A stretch of 64,000 nt of DNA from contig CALKOU010000003.1 in assembly GCA_938092005.1 (NCBI GenBank), positions 1 through 64,000 on the forward strand, in the 5' to 3' direction. Every line of letters begins with the position of its first letter. Positions within the stretch are counted from its first letter, which is position 1. The position numbers were made by a program, and so were the translations under genes. Origin of the DNA: an uncultured Flavobacteriaceae bacterium (GTDB lineage Bacteria > Bacteroidota > Bacteroidia > Flavobacteriales > Flavobacteriaceae). Under the pieces are notes generated by a model. The model was not told the origin of the DNA, searched no databases, and saw nothing but the letters and a program-made list of their open reading frames with translations. This document shows, in pieces, positions 1 to 8,308 of this stretch.

Positions 1-729
1 ATCAATCACTTCAAAGGTACTTTGGAATTCAGTTATTTTTTCATCAACCTCGTCATCTGTAACTGCATCTCTGTACTTTTTTACCTCACACATTTCGACA
101 ATTTCTATATGCGTTCCAAAAGCTGAAGATTGTTTTGTTAAATCGGAATATACGTCTAACATACCTGCATAATAATGTCCTAAAACACCGAGTCTATTAT
201 TTTGCATTATCGAAGCGACTTTTGTAGCATCTATCCAATCTTGAATTTCGTCCCAAACGACTTGCTCTCCTAAATAACCTGTTACAAATTCATAATCTAT
301 TCCTGCACGATTAAAAACATTTGCAAATTCTGGTACCGAACAAGCCTGACAATGTGCTAACCACTCTCCAGTCATTTTACCACGATCTCCCAAAGCATTA
401 AAACTCTCATAATCAATAGCTGCTACAGGTTGAATATTTAAAATCACTACCGGACATTTTACTTTCTGAACCACAGGTAAAACTGTAGATGATAAGGCAT
501 AGGTAGATATATATAAAAACAAGATATCTACATCTTCTGTTTTTAATATCTGAGCTTTTTCTCTTGCTACCACTGGAGAATCTACCAAACCAACATTGAC
601 TACCTTAGCTCCAAAACTTTCCATTTTAGTTGCTATTTGTTGTTGATAACCTTCTAACCGTTCTAATAAGCCTTCAAATTGCGGCCAATAGGTATCTAAG
701 CCAATACCAAATAATCCTACTTTTATCAT
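1..729 (-). CDS. L-arabinose/L-fucose isomerase-family protein, 3' end off the window
   Basis: The reverse strand is open from an ATG at 729 to the left edge (243 codons, no stop), so the C-terminal half is missing. The protein starts MIKVGLFGIGLDTYWPQFEG and has the alternating alpha/beta pattern of the L-fucose/L-arabinose isomerase superfamily (segments DILFLYISTYALSS and CPVVILNIQP, then a GDRGKMTGEWLAHCQACSVP stretch). It has no signal peptide and is probably cytoplasmic. It is the last visible gene of the operon that starts with the GH78 rhamnosidase (34 bp after the sulfatase stop). In this context it could isomerise a deoxy sugar or pentose released from the polymer, but the substrate cannot be read from the sequence. 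It is not close to E. coli AraA, whose N-terminus is different. Confidence 0.7.
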   Translation of the reverse strand, partial: MIKVGLFGIGLDTYWPQFEGLLERLEGYQQQIATKMESFGAKVVNVGLVDSPVVAREKAQILKTEDVDILFLYISTYALSSTVLPVVQKVKCPVVILNIQPVAAIDYESFNALGDRGKMTGEWLAHCQACSVPEFANVFNRAGIDYEFVTGYLGEQVVWDEIQDWIDATKVASIMQNNRLGVLGHYYAGMLDVYSDLTKQSSAFGTHIEIVEMCEVKKYRDAVTDDEVDEKITEFQSTFEVID

Positions 730-763
730 TTTAATTTTGTTTTATATTTATTTGCATTGAAAA

Positions 764-2224
764 CTAGTTTTTGTCTAATCGAGCATTCAACTTTTTCTTT
801 AACTCTTTGACTAATTCTTTTTGTTCCTCAGCAATGTTTTTTGTTTCCTTTTCTTTTGATGTATGAGCATACAACTCTACAAATCCATCTTTATGAAGAG
901 TCAACCTATGTGTTGATGTTCTAATCGTTGAAGCTTTATTATTGTAAGCTATAGCGTCGTGTCCAGTAGTATTCGGTGCTTCTAATATCTTTTTTAGTGA
1001 CACACCATAGCTATGTTCAGGAATTTCAATTCCAGCTAAATCGCATAGAGTTGGGAATATATCGACTGTTTCAACAATGGCATTTGCGTTAGCACCTTTA
1101 TGTTTCATTTCTGGATAATGAATTATTAAAGGCGCATGTAACGATTCCTCGAACAAACTGTGTTTTCCCCAAATTGCATGTTCTCCTAAATGCCAACCAT
1201 GGTCTCCCCAAAGTACAACAATAGTATTTTTATCTGCTCCTGTTTTTTTTAATGCTGCAAGAATTTTGCCTACTTGGGCATCTGCATAACTGACACATGC
1301 AGCATAATGACGACGCAAATCATTCGCAAAATTAACATCTTTATTAGGTTTTTTACCCCAACGGTTATATTTCATGAATTCACCAGATCCATGCCATGTT
1401 GTTCTTCCTTTCGGTTTTTGAGGATGTTTTATTTCGGGAAGATCAACACCATCATACCTATCATAATATGTTTTTGGTGCACCAAAAGGCAGGTGTGGTT
1501 TAATAATTCCAACAGCAAGAAAAAACGGTTTTTCTTTATTACTGGCAAGTGCTCCTAGTTGTTTGACAGCTTCATCTGTAATTGCTCCATCTGGATAAAT
1601 GTTGTCGTCTCCTTCTACAGTCTGAAAAACTGCCATATCAGCTGATTTCACTCGAATCTGACCATTAGCCAATCCATGCATCATTCCTCGTGGGTTTTCC
1701 CATTCCGCGACTGGCATAAGATGCTTATCCCACGCAGTGGGCATTTCTACTTTTGTGCTATCATTCCAATTTTTTCCACCTCTCCCTCCAGGGTGGTGAG
1801 ATACTTTTCCAACCGAAACCGTTGTATAGCCATATGTTCTGAACCACTCTGGGATACTTTTATCTACTTTTTGAGTGCCTTGTTTTATTTTTTTTGCTCT
1901 GCTAAAAAGTGCATTGTTTCCAGCTGGCCCATATTGCCCTGTTAATAAAGTATATCGAGATGGACCACAGCTTGGAGAGTTTACAAAATGTTTCTGAAAT
2001 TTAATTCCTTTTTCCGCTAAAGCATCAATATTAGGTGAGCTAATATACTCTGCTCCAAAACTCTTTAACTCTGGACGTAGGTCATCTACACAAATAAGCA
2101 GCACATTTGGCTTTTGAACAATTTCTTGTTTTTGACAATTCGTCAAGAGGAAAAAAAATAACGTAACAAAAAAAATAGGAACTATTTTTTTAGCTATGAT
2201 TATTATATTTTTTATCGTTTTCAA
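764..2224 (-). CDS. S1-family sulfatase lipoprotein (iduronate-2-sulfatase-like)
   Basis: This is a 486-residue arylsulfatase-type enzyme that would remove sulfate esters from sugar residues in the periplasm. The N-terminus is a lipoprotein signal ending at Cys30 (LLTNC). The metal-binding VDD is at residues 46-48. The modified-cysteine motif CGPSR is at residues 86-90, so Cys86 should become formylglycine. A later [11 protein letters not shown] segment supplies further metal and sulfate ligands. The overall pattern ([35 protein letters not shown]) is that of iduronate-2-sulfatase relatives, which I would place in S1_7. It lies 26 bp downstream of the enolase-like gene and belongs to the GH78 operon. 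Function on ulvan (iduronate or rhamnose sulfate) is inferred from context. No maturase gene is in the window. Confidence 0.9.
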   Translation of the reverse strand: MKTIKNIIIIAKKIVPIFFVTLFFFLLTNCQKQEIVQKPNVLLICVDDLRPELKSFGAEYISSPNIDALAEKGIKFQKHFVNSPSCGPSRYTLLTGQYGPAGNNALFSRAKKIKQGTQKVDKSIPEWFRTYGYTTVSVGKVSHHPGGRGGKNWNDSTKVEMPTAWDKHLMPVAEWENPRGMMHGLANGQIRVKSADMAVFQTVEGDDNIYPDGAITDEAVKQLGALASNKEKPFFLAVGIIKPHLPFGAPKTYYDRYDGVDLPEIKHPQKPKGRTTWHGSGEFMKYNRWGKKPNKDVNFANDLRRHYAACVSYADAQVGKILAALKKTGADKNTIVVLWGDHGWHLGEHAIWGKHSLFEESLHAPLIIHYPEMKHKGANANAIVETVDIFPTLCDLAGIEIPEHSYGVSLKKILEAPNTTGHDAIAYNNKASTIRTSTHRLTLHKDGFVELYAHTSKEKETKNIAEEQKELVKELKKKLNARLDKN

Positions 2225-2250
2225 CAGTTTTTTAAAAATTTATATTTTCT

Positions 2251-3480
2251 TTAAACTTTTATATACAATTCACTTACCTTTTTTAAACGATCGGTATCTA
2301 ATTCCAAACCAAAACCTGGTGCTGATTTAAAGGAGTAATATCCATTGGATTCCTTTTTTGTAGCTGAGCTTTGCAAACATTCTAAATAGATTTTAGAGTC
2401 TTCCTTTTTCTCTATCGCTTCTACCCAAGTAGCTCCTACTCCTATTGCTATTTGTTGCCACGCAGAACACGCAGGTCCCACCAAACTATCATCACCTATC
2501 ATCACTTTTGCGCCTATATCTTTTACTTTTTGAGCCAATTGTACTGCATGCGTTAAGCTTCCCATAGTTGAAGGATGTAAATTATAAATTCTTCCCATTC
2601 CTTTTGATATAGTGTCTATACCTTTCCAAGCTGGACGCATTGGAGCATCTGGAATCAAAGTTAAATCACCAACCATACTTTGCAACTCTATCCATTGTTT
2701 TGTTTTCAAATGTGCCGGATCTTCTATGGCATTTAAACCATTTGCACTAAAACGGTCTAAAATCTCTTTTAACTCATCTAATGATCTCCACTTTTTATAC
2801 CCTTTATTCGCATCAGAAATAACCACTGCCTCATCACCTAAAACATCTCTTATGGTACGTAATAACTTCTTGTCAACCTCTTCATCACCATACATTTTAA
2901 ATTTCATGTGATGGCCTAAGTTTTGCTCAATACTTTTTTCTGCTTCTTCTCGTACTTTTTTCTCGTCTTTATCTAGAATGCAATACAATCCTGGAACTGG
3001 TTTAGTTCCGTTTAAACCTAATAATGCTACAGCAGATTTATTTTGAATTCGTCCCGAAAGATCTAACAGTCCCATATCTAACGACTCTAGCATTTTTAGT
3101 GATCGCTTTGTGCCTAATACTTGTTCTGATGCTACTAATTTTTGGGCCTCACCAATGGTTAAACCTTTGAATTGCTTTAAATAATCAACCCAAGCCGTAG
3201 GTTTAAAATCTGGATTGTTTTTTGAAGCTGGTGTTTCTGTCCACCCGTAAAAATCTCCTGAAGATATCTTAATAAATAAATGCTGACGGTTATGCCAAGT
3301 TCCCCATGAAAAATAACGTGGAATGTTAATGTCATATCGAAATATTTCAATTTTTGTGATGGTTTCGTTTCGATATTCGTTTCCGTTTTTGTTGACGCAT
3401 GATGATAACAAAGGATATGTTGCGCCTAGAATTCCTATTGCAGACATGCTTTTTATAAAATCGCGTCTATGTGTTCCCAT
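2251..3480 (-). CDS. Exported enolase-superfamily (mandelate racemase/muconate lactonizing type) protein
   Basis: This 409-residue protein belongs to the MR/MLE branch of the enolase superfamily, whose members abstract a proton alpha to a carboxylate in sugar-acid dehydration or epimerisation. Visible active-site features are a KxK motif (MKFKMYG), followed by metal ligands in VISDANKGY, in NAIEDPAH and near LIPDAP, and a late MIGDDSLVG segment. The N-terminus carries a twin-arginine signal (THRRDFIKSMSAIGILG) with a lipobox-like LLSSC, so it is probably a Tat-exported lipoprotein, whereas most bacterial sugar-acid dehydratases of this family are cytoplasmic. It sits between the GH78 and sulfatase genes (gaps 28 and 26 bp). 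A role on an acidic sugar or uronate of the polymer is likely; the reaction is unknown. Confidence 0.85.
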   Translation of the reverse strand: MGTHRRDFIKSMSAIGILGATYPLLSSCVNKNGNEYRNETITKIEIFRYDINIPRYFSWGTWHNRQHLFIKISSGDFYGWTETPASKNNPDFKPTAWVDYLKQFKGLTIGEAQKLVASEQVLGTKRSLKMLESLDMGLLDLSGRIQNKSAVALLGLNGTKPVPGLYCILDKDEKKVREEAEKSIEQNLGHHMKFKMYGDEEVDKKLLRTIRDVLGDEAVVISDANKGYKKWRSLDELKEILDRFSANGLNAIEDPAHLKTKQWIELQSMVGDLTLIPDAPMRPAWKGIDTISKGMGRIYNLHPSTMGSLTHAVQLAQKVKDIGAKVMIGDDSLVGPACSAWQQIAIGVGATWVEAIEKKEDSKIYLECLQSSATKKESNGYYSFKSAPGFGLELDTDRLKKVSELYIKV

Positions 3481-3508
3481 ATTGATATCCAGTTTCGGGT
3501 TATACTTA

Positions 3509-6500
3509 TTAATTTAGTATTTGTATCTCCCTGATTGAAGGTGCTTCTTTTGCATCAACAATAAACAACCTACATTTTGAAGATTCAATAGTATCAAATT
3601 GATGAGTTTTATTGGCTCCACAAGTGGTTCCTGTTACAATAGGTTTCCATACTTCGTTTTCCCAATATTGAAGTTCATAGGACGAAATGTTATTCTCATA
3701 TTCATCAATAATAATTTTATTAAAGGTTTGTGGTTTTACCCATTCTACTTCTACATATTGGTTGCTGTTTTCAGCAGCTAACCAGCGGGTTTTGTCATCT
3801 TCGTCATTCGCTTTAAAAGCTTCAAAACCAGGAAGTTTCTCTGTTTCAATAAACATAGACGAGGCATTCATTCTACCTAATTTTGCTAAATTATCTGTGT
3901 CATGCAACGGTTCTGGAAATTGAATTACAGGCAATTCATCTACTTTAAAATCATAAACTCCAGATGGTACATTAAAAATTACGTAATTACCTACCGCTTT
4001 GTTTTTTTCCATTCCTACATAGGAAATATCCTCAGTTTTCGCAGCTAAAACACCGCTTTCATATATGCCCTCTTTACTTGTTGCTGGTAGATATACTTTA
4101 GCTGTTGTATTTATAGGGATTTCAATATGAAATGTGGCACCTTTGTCTTCTTTTTTCCAGTTGACGACTACATTACCATACATGGATTCATATTCGGTAT
4201 TCGCAAAAGTTAAATCACCTACAGGTGCAGGTTTAATAATCATATTTTGCATGCCTAATTGTTCTGGGTTTGGACGAATACCGCCAAAACCTTTAATGAA
4301 ATAGCCACCAATTCCTGTGTAACAGGTGTGTATTTGACTGTTCCCTACTGCTGACCAACGTTCTGGCCATACGGTTTTACCTTGCTCTAAAAAGTAACCA
4401 TAGCTTGGATGATGTTTGTCTCTTAATAGTTCATAAATTAAGTCCATTCGTTCGCCAGATTCTGTAAAATAACGTGTATATAATGCTTGCCCAGAGCTAC
4501 CTGTGTCGTAATACGGAAATTTATACAGTACATTATCAACCAAATTCGCTTCTACTTTTTCTTTTTCAGACGCTGGTGTTACACCTGATAACAGTGCAAA
4601 AGCTTGATCTACTTGGTATCCTTTTATGTATTGACCTGTTTCTGGATTATACGATAATTTATGTGTCGCTTCGCGTTGCACTTTTAACCTATCGTTATAG
4701 ATTTTAGCATCATCGGTATTACCCAAAACATCAGCAATATTCACGGCGTTCTCTAGCATAAACGCATACAAACAATTGTTAAAATGCACGGCTTCTGGTG
4801 AGTTACTACTTGTCCAAAAATTACCTCTTGGTGTGCACCAATCTCCTAATCCAGGAAACTCTCTTAGTCCTTGTGTTCCTGCTTTTATGGCACCTGATGT
4901 TTCGTAGTTTGAATTTTCAAATAACCACGCCATCCATTTTTGCATGGATTCGTAATTGTCTTCCAATACTTTTTTATCTCCTAACATGCTATAGGTTTCC
5001 CAAACTGTTAATGGATTATTAGCTTTCCACATTAGAAATGGACGATCTTCTTCATTAATTACAGCACGAATTTTACCGTCAGAAAATTGTGCATCTCTTG
5101 TGAATTGTAAATATTGATCCATATAGGCACCACTTTCAAAGTTTGGCAATGCATCGCCATACATGGCGGCAACTGTTACTTCACCCCAACCACGACGCTC
5201 TCGATGCGGGCAATCAACCAAAATGCCATCCATAGTATTGGCCAAATAGGTATTTAAGTTAATCTGATAAATTTGATTGAGTTGCGTATTAGATGATTTA
5301 AACTTGCTAATTTGCTTACGGTCGTTGGTAACCACATACCCTCTAGCATCTTCAATTCTTGGTTGATATTTTACCCCATGAACCGTAATCCATCGTCCAC
5401 CAGCAACGTTAAAGCGATTTTGGAATTTTCCTTTACCTGATTTTCCGTAGATGAATTTACTCTTCTGATTCCAACTGGACGTTTCCCCTAATTGATCACT
5501 AATTTCAAAGAAAATGGAATCACCCTCAACGCCATTATGCAGATTCATTTCAAAAAATCCAGTGTAATTTTCTCCCATATCTATACGATAGGTACCATCA
5601 TCATTTTTATCTACAGCAATGGCTTTGATCTCCTTAAACTTTACCTGAGGCTCTACCATTTGTGCACTTAATTCAGCAGTTATTGGGCTGTATAATGCAC
5701 GTACTTCTCTATTTTTTCTGCTATTAAGCGCAAAACTTATATTGTTGCCCTCTGGAATTTGACCATTTAAAACTTCGTGATTGTAAATACTGGCATTCAT
5801 CCAATTGCTGTCATCGTATTCTGCGGTGTTCCAATCATCTTCTCGTTTTCTATCGTCTATAGTTTCGCCACCAAAACGCAGTATATCCCAATCGCCATAA
5901 TATTCGGTATGGCTTTTTTTAGTTTTCCAAGTGGTATCGGATTTTAGAGTGATTTGCTCGCCTCCTGCTATAATTTCTGCTTGTGCTTTAAACACAAAAG
6001 GGATGTTTCTATACTCTCTAATACGTCTCCAACGCGACCATCCTGCGGCATGCCAAATGGCTATAACATTATCTCCTTTTTTAAGTTTATCAGAAATATC
6101 ATACGTTAAATAGGCAATCCTTTTTTTCATGTAAGTTGATACAGGATTCATCACATTTTTGGTGATTTTTTCTCCGTTTACATACAATTCATGATATCCA
6201 AAAGAGCCTACAAACACAAATGCTGATTCAGCTTTATCTGAGAGTATCACATTTTTTCTATACCAATTGTGGTCGGTTTTTTTCTGGTCAGATTTTAGAA
6301 TCCAATCGCCTTTCCAATCAGATTGTTTGAGTAATCCCATTGAAAACTTTGCAGGTTCGCTCCAATTGGAAGCATTTCCATCTTTATCCCAAACCTTTAC
6401 TTTCCAGAAATACTGTTTTGCAGATTCTAACGCACTGCCTTGATATGTGTTGTTTACAGATTGATTTGAATTTACTTTTCCTGAGTCCCAAACATCGCCT

Positions 6501-6778
6501 GTGTTATCATTTAATTTATCTAAACTACTTGCTACTAAAACTTGATAAGCGGTTTGTTTTTGTCCTCTGGTTTGTTTTTTTTGAATTAGCTTCCAACTCA
6601 ATCGTGGTTTTGGATTGTCAATTCCTAATGGATTTACTTTGTATTCACAACGCAAATCCTGTGTTTTTACTATTGAAGATTTACTACAACTAGCTGAAAA
6701 TAACATCACTAATAATAAAAAAGGGTAAATAAGTTTTAAGTAAATGGTTTTGTTTAATTTAATTTTCATTTTTATCAA
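3509..6778 (-). CDS. GH78 alpha-L-rhamnosidase, lipoprotein
   Basis: This 1089-residue alpha-L-rhamnosidase would hydrolyse terminal L-rhamnose from oligosaccharides at the cell surface or in the periplasm. It begins with a lipoprotein signal (VMLFSASC). An Fn3-like domain follows (SWKLIQKKQTRGQKQTAYQV, typical of GH78), then a rhamnosidase N-terminal sandwich with a YVNGEKI lectin-like strand. The alpha/alpha barrel carries the acidic active-site segment DCPHRERRGWGEV, and a C-terminal beta domain follows. The last ~150 residues (WVKPQTFNKIIIDEYEN) look like an F5/8-type-C sugar-binding module. ATGs at 6778 and 6769 are both possible. It is the first gene of a four-gene unit (GH78, enolase-like, sulfatase, isomerase-like) and has a CAKGAY/CAGGAY promoter 100 bp upstream. 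Confidence 0.93.
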   Translation of the reverse strand: MIKMKIKLNKTIYLKLIYPFLLLVMLFSASCSKSSIVKTQDLRCEYKVNPLGIDNPKPRLSWKLIQKKQTRGQKQTAYQVLVASSLDKLNDNTGDVWDSGKVNSNQSVNNTYQGSALESAKQYFWKVKVWDKDGNASNWSEPAKFSMGLLKQSDWKGDWILKSDQKKTDHNWYRKNVILSDKAESAFVFVGSFGYHELYVNGEKITKNVMNPVSTYMKKRIAYLTYDISDKLKKGDNVIAIWHAAGWSRWRRIREYRNIPFVFKAQAEIIAGGEQITLKSDTTWKTKKSHTEYYGDWDILRFGGETIDDRKREDDWNTAEYDDSNWMNASIYNHEVLNGQIPEGNNISFALNSRKNREVRALYSPITAELSAQMVEPQVKFKEIKAIAVDKNDDGTYRIDMGENYTGFFEMNLHNGVEGDSIFFEISDQLGETSSWNQKSKFIYGKSGKGKFQNRFNVAGGRWITVHGVKYQPRIEDARGYVVTNDRKQISKFKSSNTQLNQIYQINLNTYLANTMDGILVDCPHRERRGWGEVTVAAMYGDALPNFESGAYMDQYLQFTRDAQFSDGKIRAVINEEDRPFLMWKANNPLTVWETYSMLGDKKVLEDNYESMQKWMAWLFENSNYETSGAIKAGTQGLREFPGLGDWCTPRGNFWTSSNSPEAVHFNNCLYAFMLENAVNIADVLGNTDDAKIYNDRLKVQREATHKLSYNPETGQYIKGYQVDQAFALLSGVTPASEKEKVEANLVDNVLYKFPYYDTGSSGQALYTRYFTESGERMDLIYELLRDKHHPSYGYFLEQGKTVWPERWSAVGNSQIHTCYTGIGGYFIKGFGGIRPNPEQLGMQNMIIKPAPVGDLTFANTEYESMYGNVVVNWKKEDKGATFHIEIPINTTAKVYLPATSKEGIYESGVLAAKTEDISYVGMEKNKAVGNYVIFNVPSGVYDFKVDELPVIQFPEPLHDTDNLAKLGRMNASSMFIETEKLPGFEAFKANDEDDKTRWLAAENSNQYVEVEWVKPQTFNKIIIDEYENNISSYELQYWENEVWKPIVTGTTCGANKTHQFDTIESSKCRLFIVDAKEAPSIREIQILN

Positions 6779-6849
6779 TATTTTGTTTCTGTGATTCTTA
6801 ATATAATCACGACTTAAACTAGAGAAACAGTGCTTTCATTAGAATTCCT

Positions 6850-6894
6850 TAAATATATTCCTAACATATTAATTTTTTATCCTGTATTGTCATG
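6850..6894 (-). promoter_or_regulatory. Tandem-repeat promoter element of the GH78 operon
   Basis: On the reverse strand the site reads CATGAC-AATA-CAGGAT (6879-6894) and is followed after 21 bp by TATATTTA (6850-6857), a one-mismatch version of the Bacteroidota -7 box TAnnTTTG. The CAGGAT half lies where a -33 element is expected. The predicted leader is about 65 nt. It is one of ten such sites in the window. Confidence 0.75.
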
Positions 6895-6960
6895 TAATAA
6901 ATTATTTAAAAGAAAAACGGGACTAGCACCTAGGAAATTTCTATCTACAATTAAATAAGT

Positions 6961-8223
6961 TTAATTACTTAACAGTTCTAGAGGTGGGTATTGTAAAACT
7001 TCTAAAGCCGTTAAATTTTGATAAAATTTAGAATTACCATCGATCCATTGCTCTTTTAAAAGCGTTGAAGCCTTAGAAAGCATTGGTTTCATTTCAGCAT
7101 TCATGGTATGTAAAACACCTCCCTTAGAGATTTCTTTAAAAGGCCATTTCTCTGGTTGATTGATATATTTTTTTAAATACGAAAAAGCGTTTTTTAATGA
7201 TCGCTCATCTTCTGTTTTAAAATTCCACAAATCAACTCCTAACTTTTTACCAATAAAAGTTAGTTCTGTTAACGACCAAAGGTTTAAAGATGCATAGTGT
7301 ACAGATCGTGTTCTACCCATTTCTTTGGGTTGCCTTCCATTAGGTAAAATTTGAACTGCTATTCTGTTGTATTTTGCGTTTTCTATAATTTGTTTTGCTT
7401 TTTCTACTCTGTCTAAATAGAGTAATAAACCCACTATTTGGTGATTGTAATGATTTGCGTGATTTTGCCCAGTTTTTCCTGCTTCAACTGCCATACTATC
7501 TGTAAGTAACCAACGAAGATAGGAAGTCATCCAAATATCCATATCTTGTTTAATTATACTTGGCAGAACTCCTGCCTGTTCAAAAATTTGCAATGCCGTT
7601 ATTACATGATATTGATTTAACCATTCTTGCACTCCTGCTTTTCGTCCATCAGCAGCACCTGGAACTGATTGACCAAAATTAATATTTGGATTTACTTTGG
7701 TTTCTGCATTGATGTACCAAATTTTGATTAGATCAATAGCCTTATTTGCATACTTTTTATTCTCTGAAAAATAAAACGCCCAGGATAAAGTTTCAATAGT
7801 CATAAAAAACTCTGAAGCTCTTTTAAAATCGGTGTCATAACCATTAGAAACAGGGTTTATCTCTCCGTCTTTTGTTACCCAAGGTAACCCATCATGCTTT
7901 GTAGCATCTGGCCATTTATAGGGAGCATAACTTAAATAATCGTGTTTATTACCACTAGCTGGAATTTTTGTTTTATTCGTTACAGGATTAGCATTGAATT
8001 GCAATAATTTTTCAGCCTCTTCTATCACAATTTTATACTTACTTAAAAAAAAAGAATCCTTTTCTTTTATTTTTTTCTTTACTTGATTGTTTAGGTTGAT
8101 ATTGTAATAAATTAATGAACGTTTACTTTTAAAAATTTGATTCTCGTAAGTGTTTCCGTTTTGTGCATAAAACATAATACTTGTGAATAGTAAAACCATT
8201 GTAAGTACTGCCCTATTTTTCAT
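6961..8223 (-). CDS. PF05426 'alginate lyase' superfamily protein (uronate lyase or dehydratase candidate)
   Basis: This is a 420-residue exported protein; the signal peptide ends near FYAQN. Its alpha/alpha-barrel pattern matches the Alginate_lyase (PF05426) superfamily: YLSYAPYKWPD near the start, a GQNHANHYNHQ segment in mid-protein, and RSVHYASLNLWSLTELTFIG later. The Asn/His and Tyr of these segments are the usual catalytic candidates for lyases with this fold. Family members cleave uronate-containing glycans by beta-elimination. In an ulvan locus this gene could instead be the oligosaccharide dehydratase reported from Formosa agariphila (P29_PDnc), but I cannot verify that assignment. 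It lies 85 bp downstream of the Tat-exported toroid protein, with a REP-like element in the gap, and is probably co-transcribed with it. Confidence 0.75.
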   Translation of the reverse strand: MKNRAVLTMVLLFTSIMFYAQNGNTYENQIFKSKRSLIYYNINLNNQVKKKIKEKDSFFLSKYKIVIEEAEKLLQFNANPVTNKTKIPASGNKHDYLSYAPYKWPDATKHDGLPWVTKDGEINPVSNGYDTDFKRASEFFMTIETLSWAFYFSENKKYANKAIDLIKIWYINAETKVNPNINFGQSVPGAADGRKAGVQEWLNQYHVITALQIFEQAGVLPSIIKQDMDIWMTSYLRWLLTDSMAVEAGKTGQNHANHYNHQIVGLLLYLDRVEKAKQIIENAKYNRIAVQILPNGRQPKEMGRTRSVHYASLNLWSLTELTFIGKKLGVDLWNFKTEDERSLKNAFSYLKKYINQPEKWPFKEISKGGVLHTMNAEMKPMLSKASTLLKEQWIDGNSKFYQNLTALEVLQYPPLELLSN

Positions 8224-8251
8224 TTTTGATAGATTACTATGTTCTATTGAT

Positions 8252-8301
8252 ATGGTTCTCGATACTATTGCGATAAAAAAATCGGAATCACTCGAACTGA
8301 C
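8252..8301 (-). repeat. REP-like intergenic element (GGTTCTCGATAC...CACTCGAACTGACA)
   Basis: The intergenic gap holds GGTTCTCGATAC at its left and TCACTCGAACTGACA at its right, around a core TTGCGAT-A6-ATCGGAA that can fold as a short hairpin. From memory, elements with these two ends are scattered between genes in many flavobacterial genomes. Only this copy was noticed in the window, so strand and exact ends are arbitrary. Confidence 0.45.
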
Positions 8302-8308
8302 ACTAACG

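Noticed and set aside
1274-1945. Open frames antisense to the sulfatase (and many comparable frames opposite or out of frame with large genes)
   Set aside because: They lack protein-like composition, signals or family motifs and mirror strong genes on the other strand.
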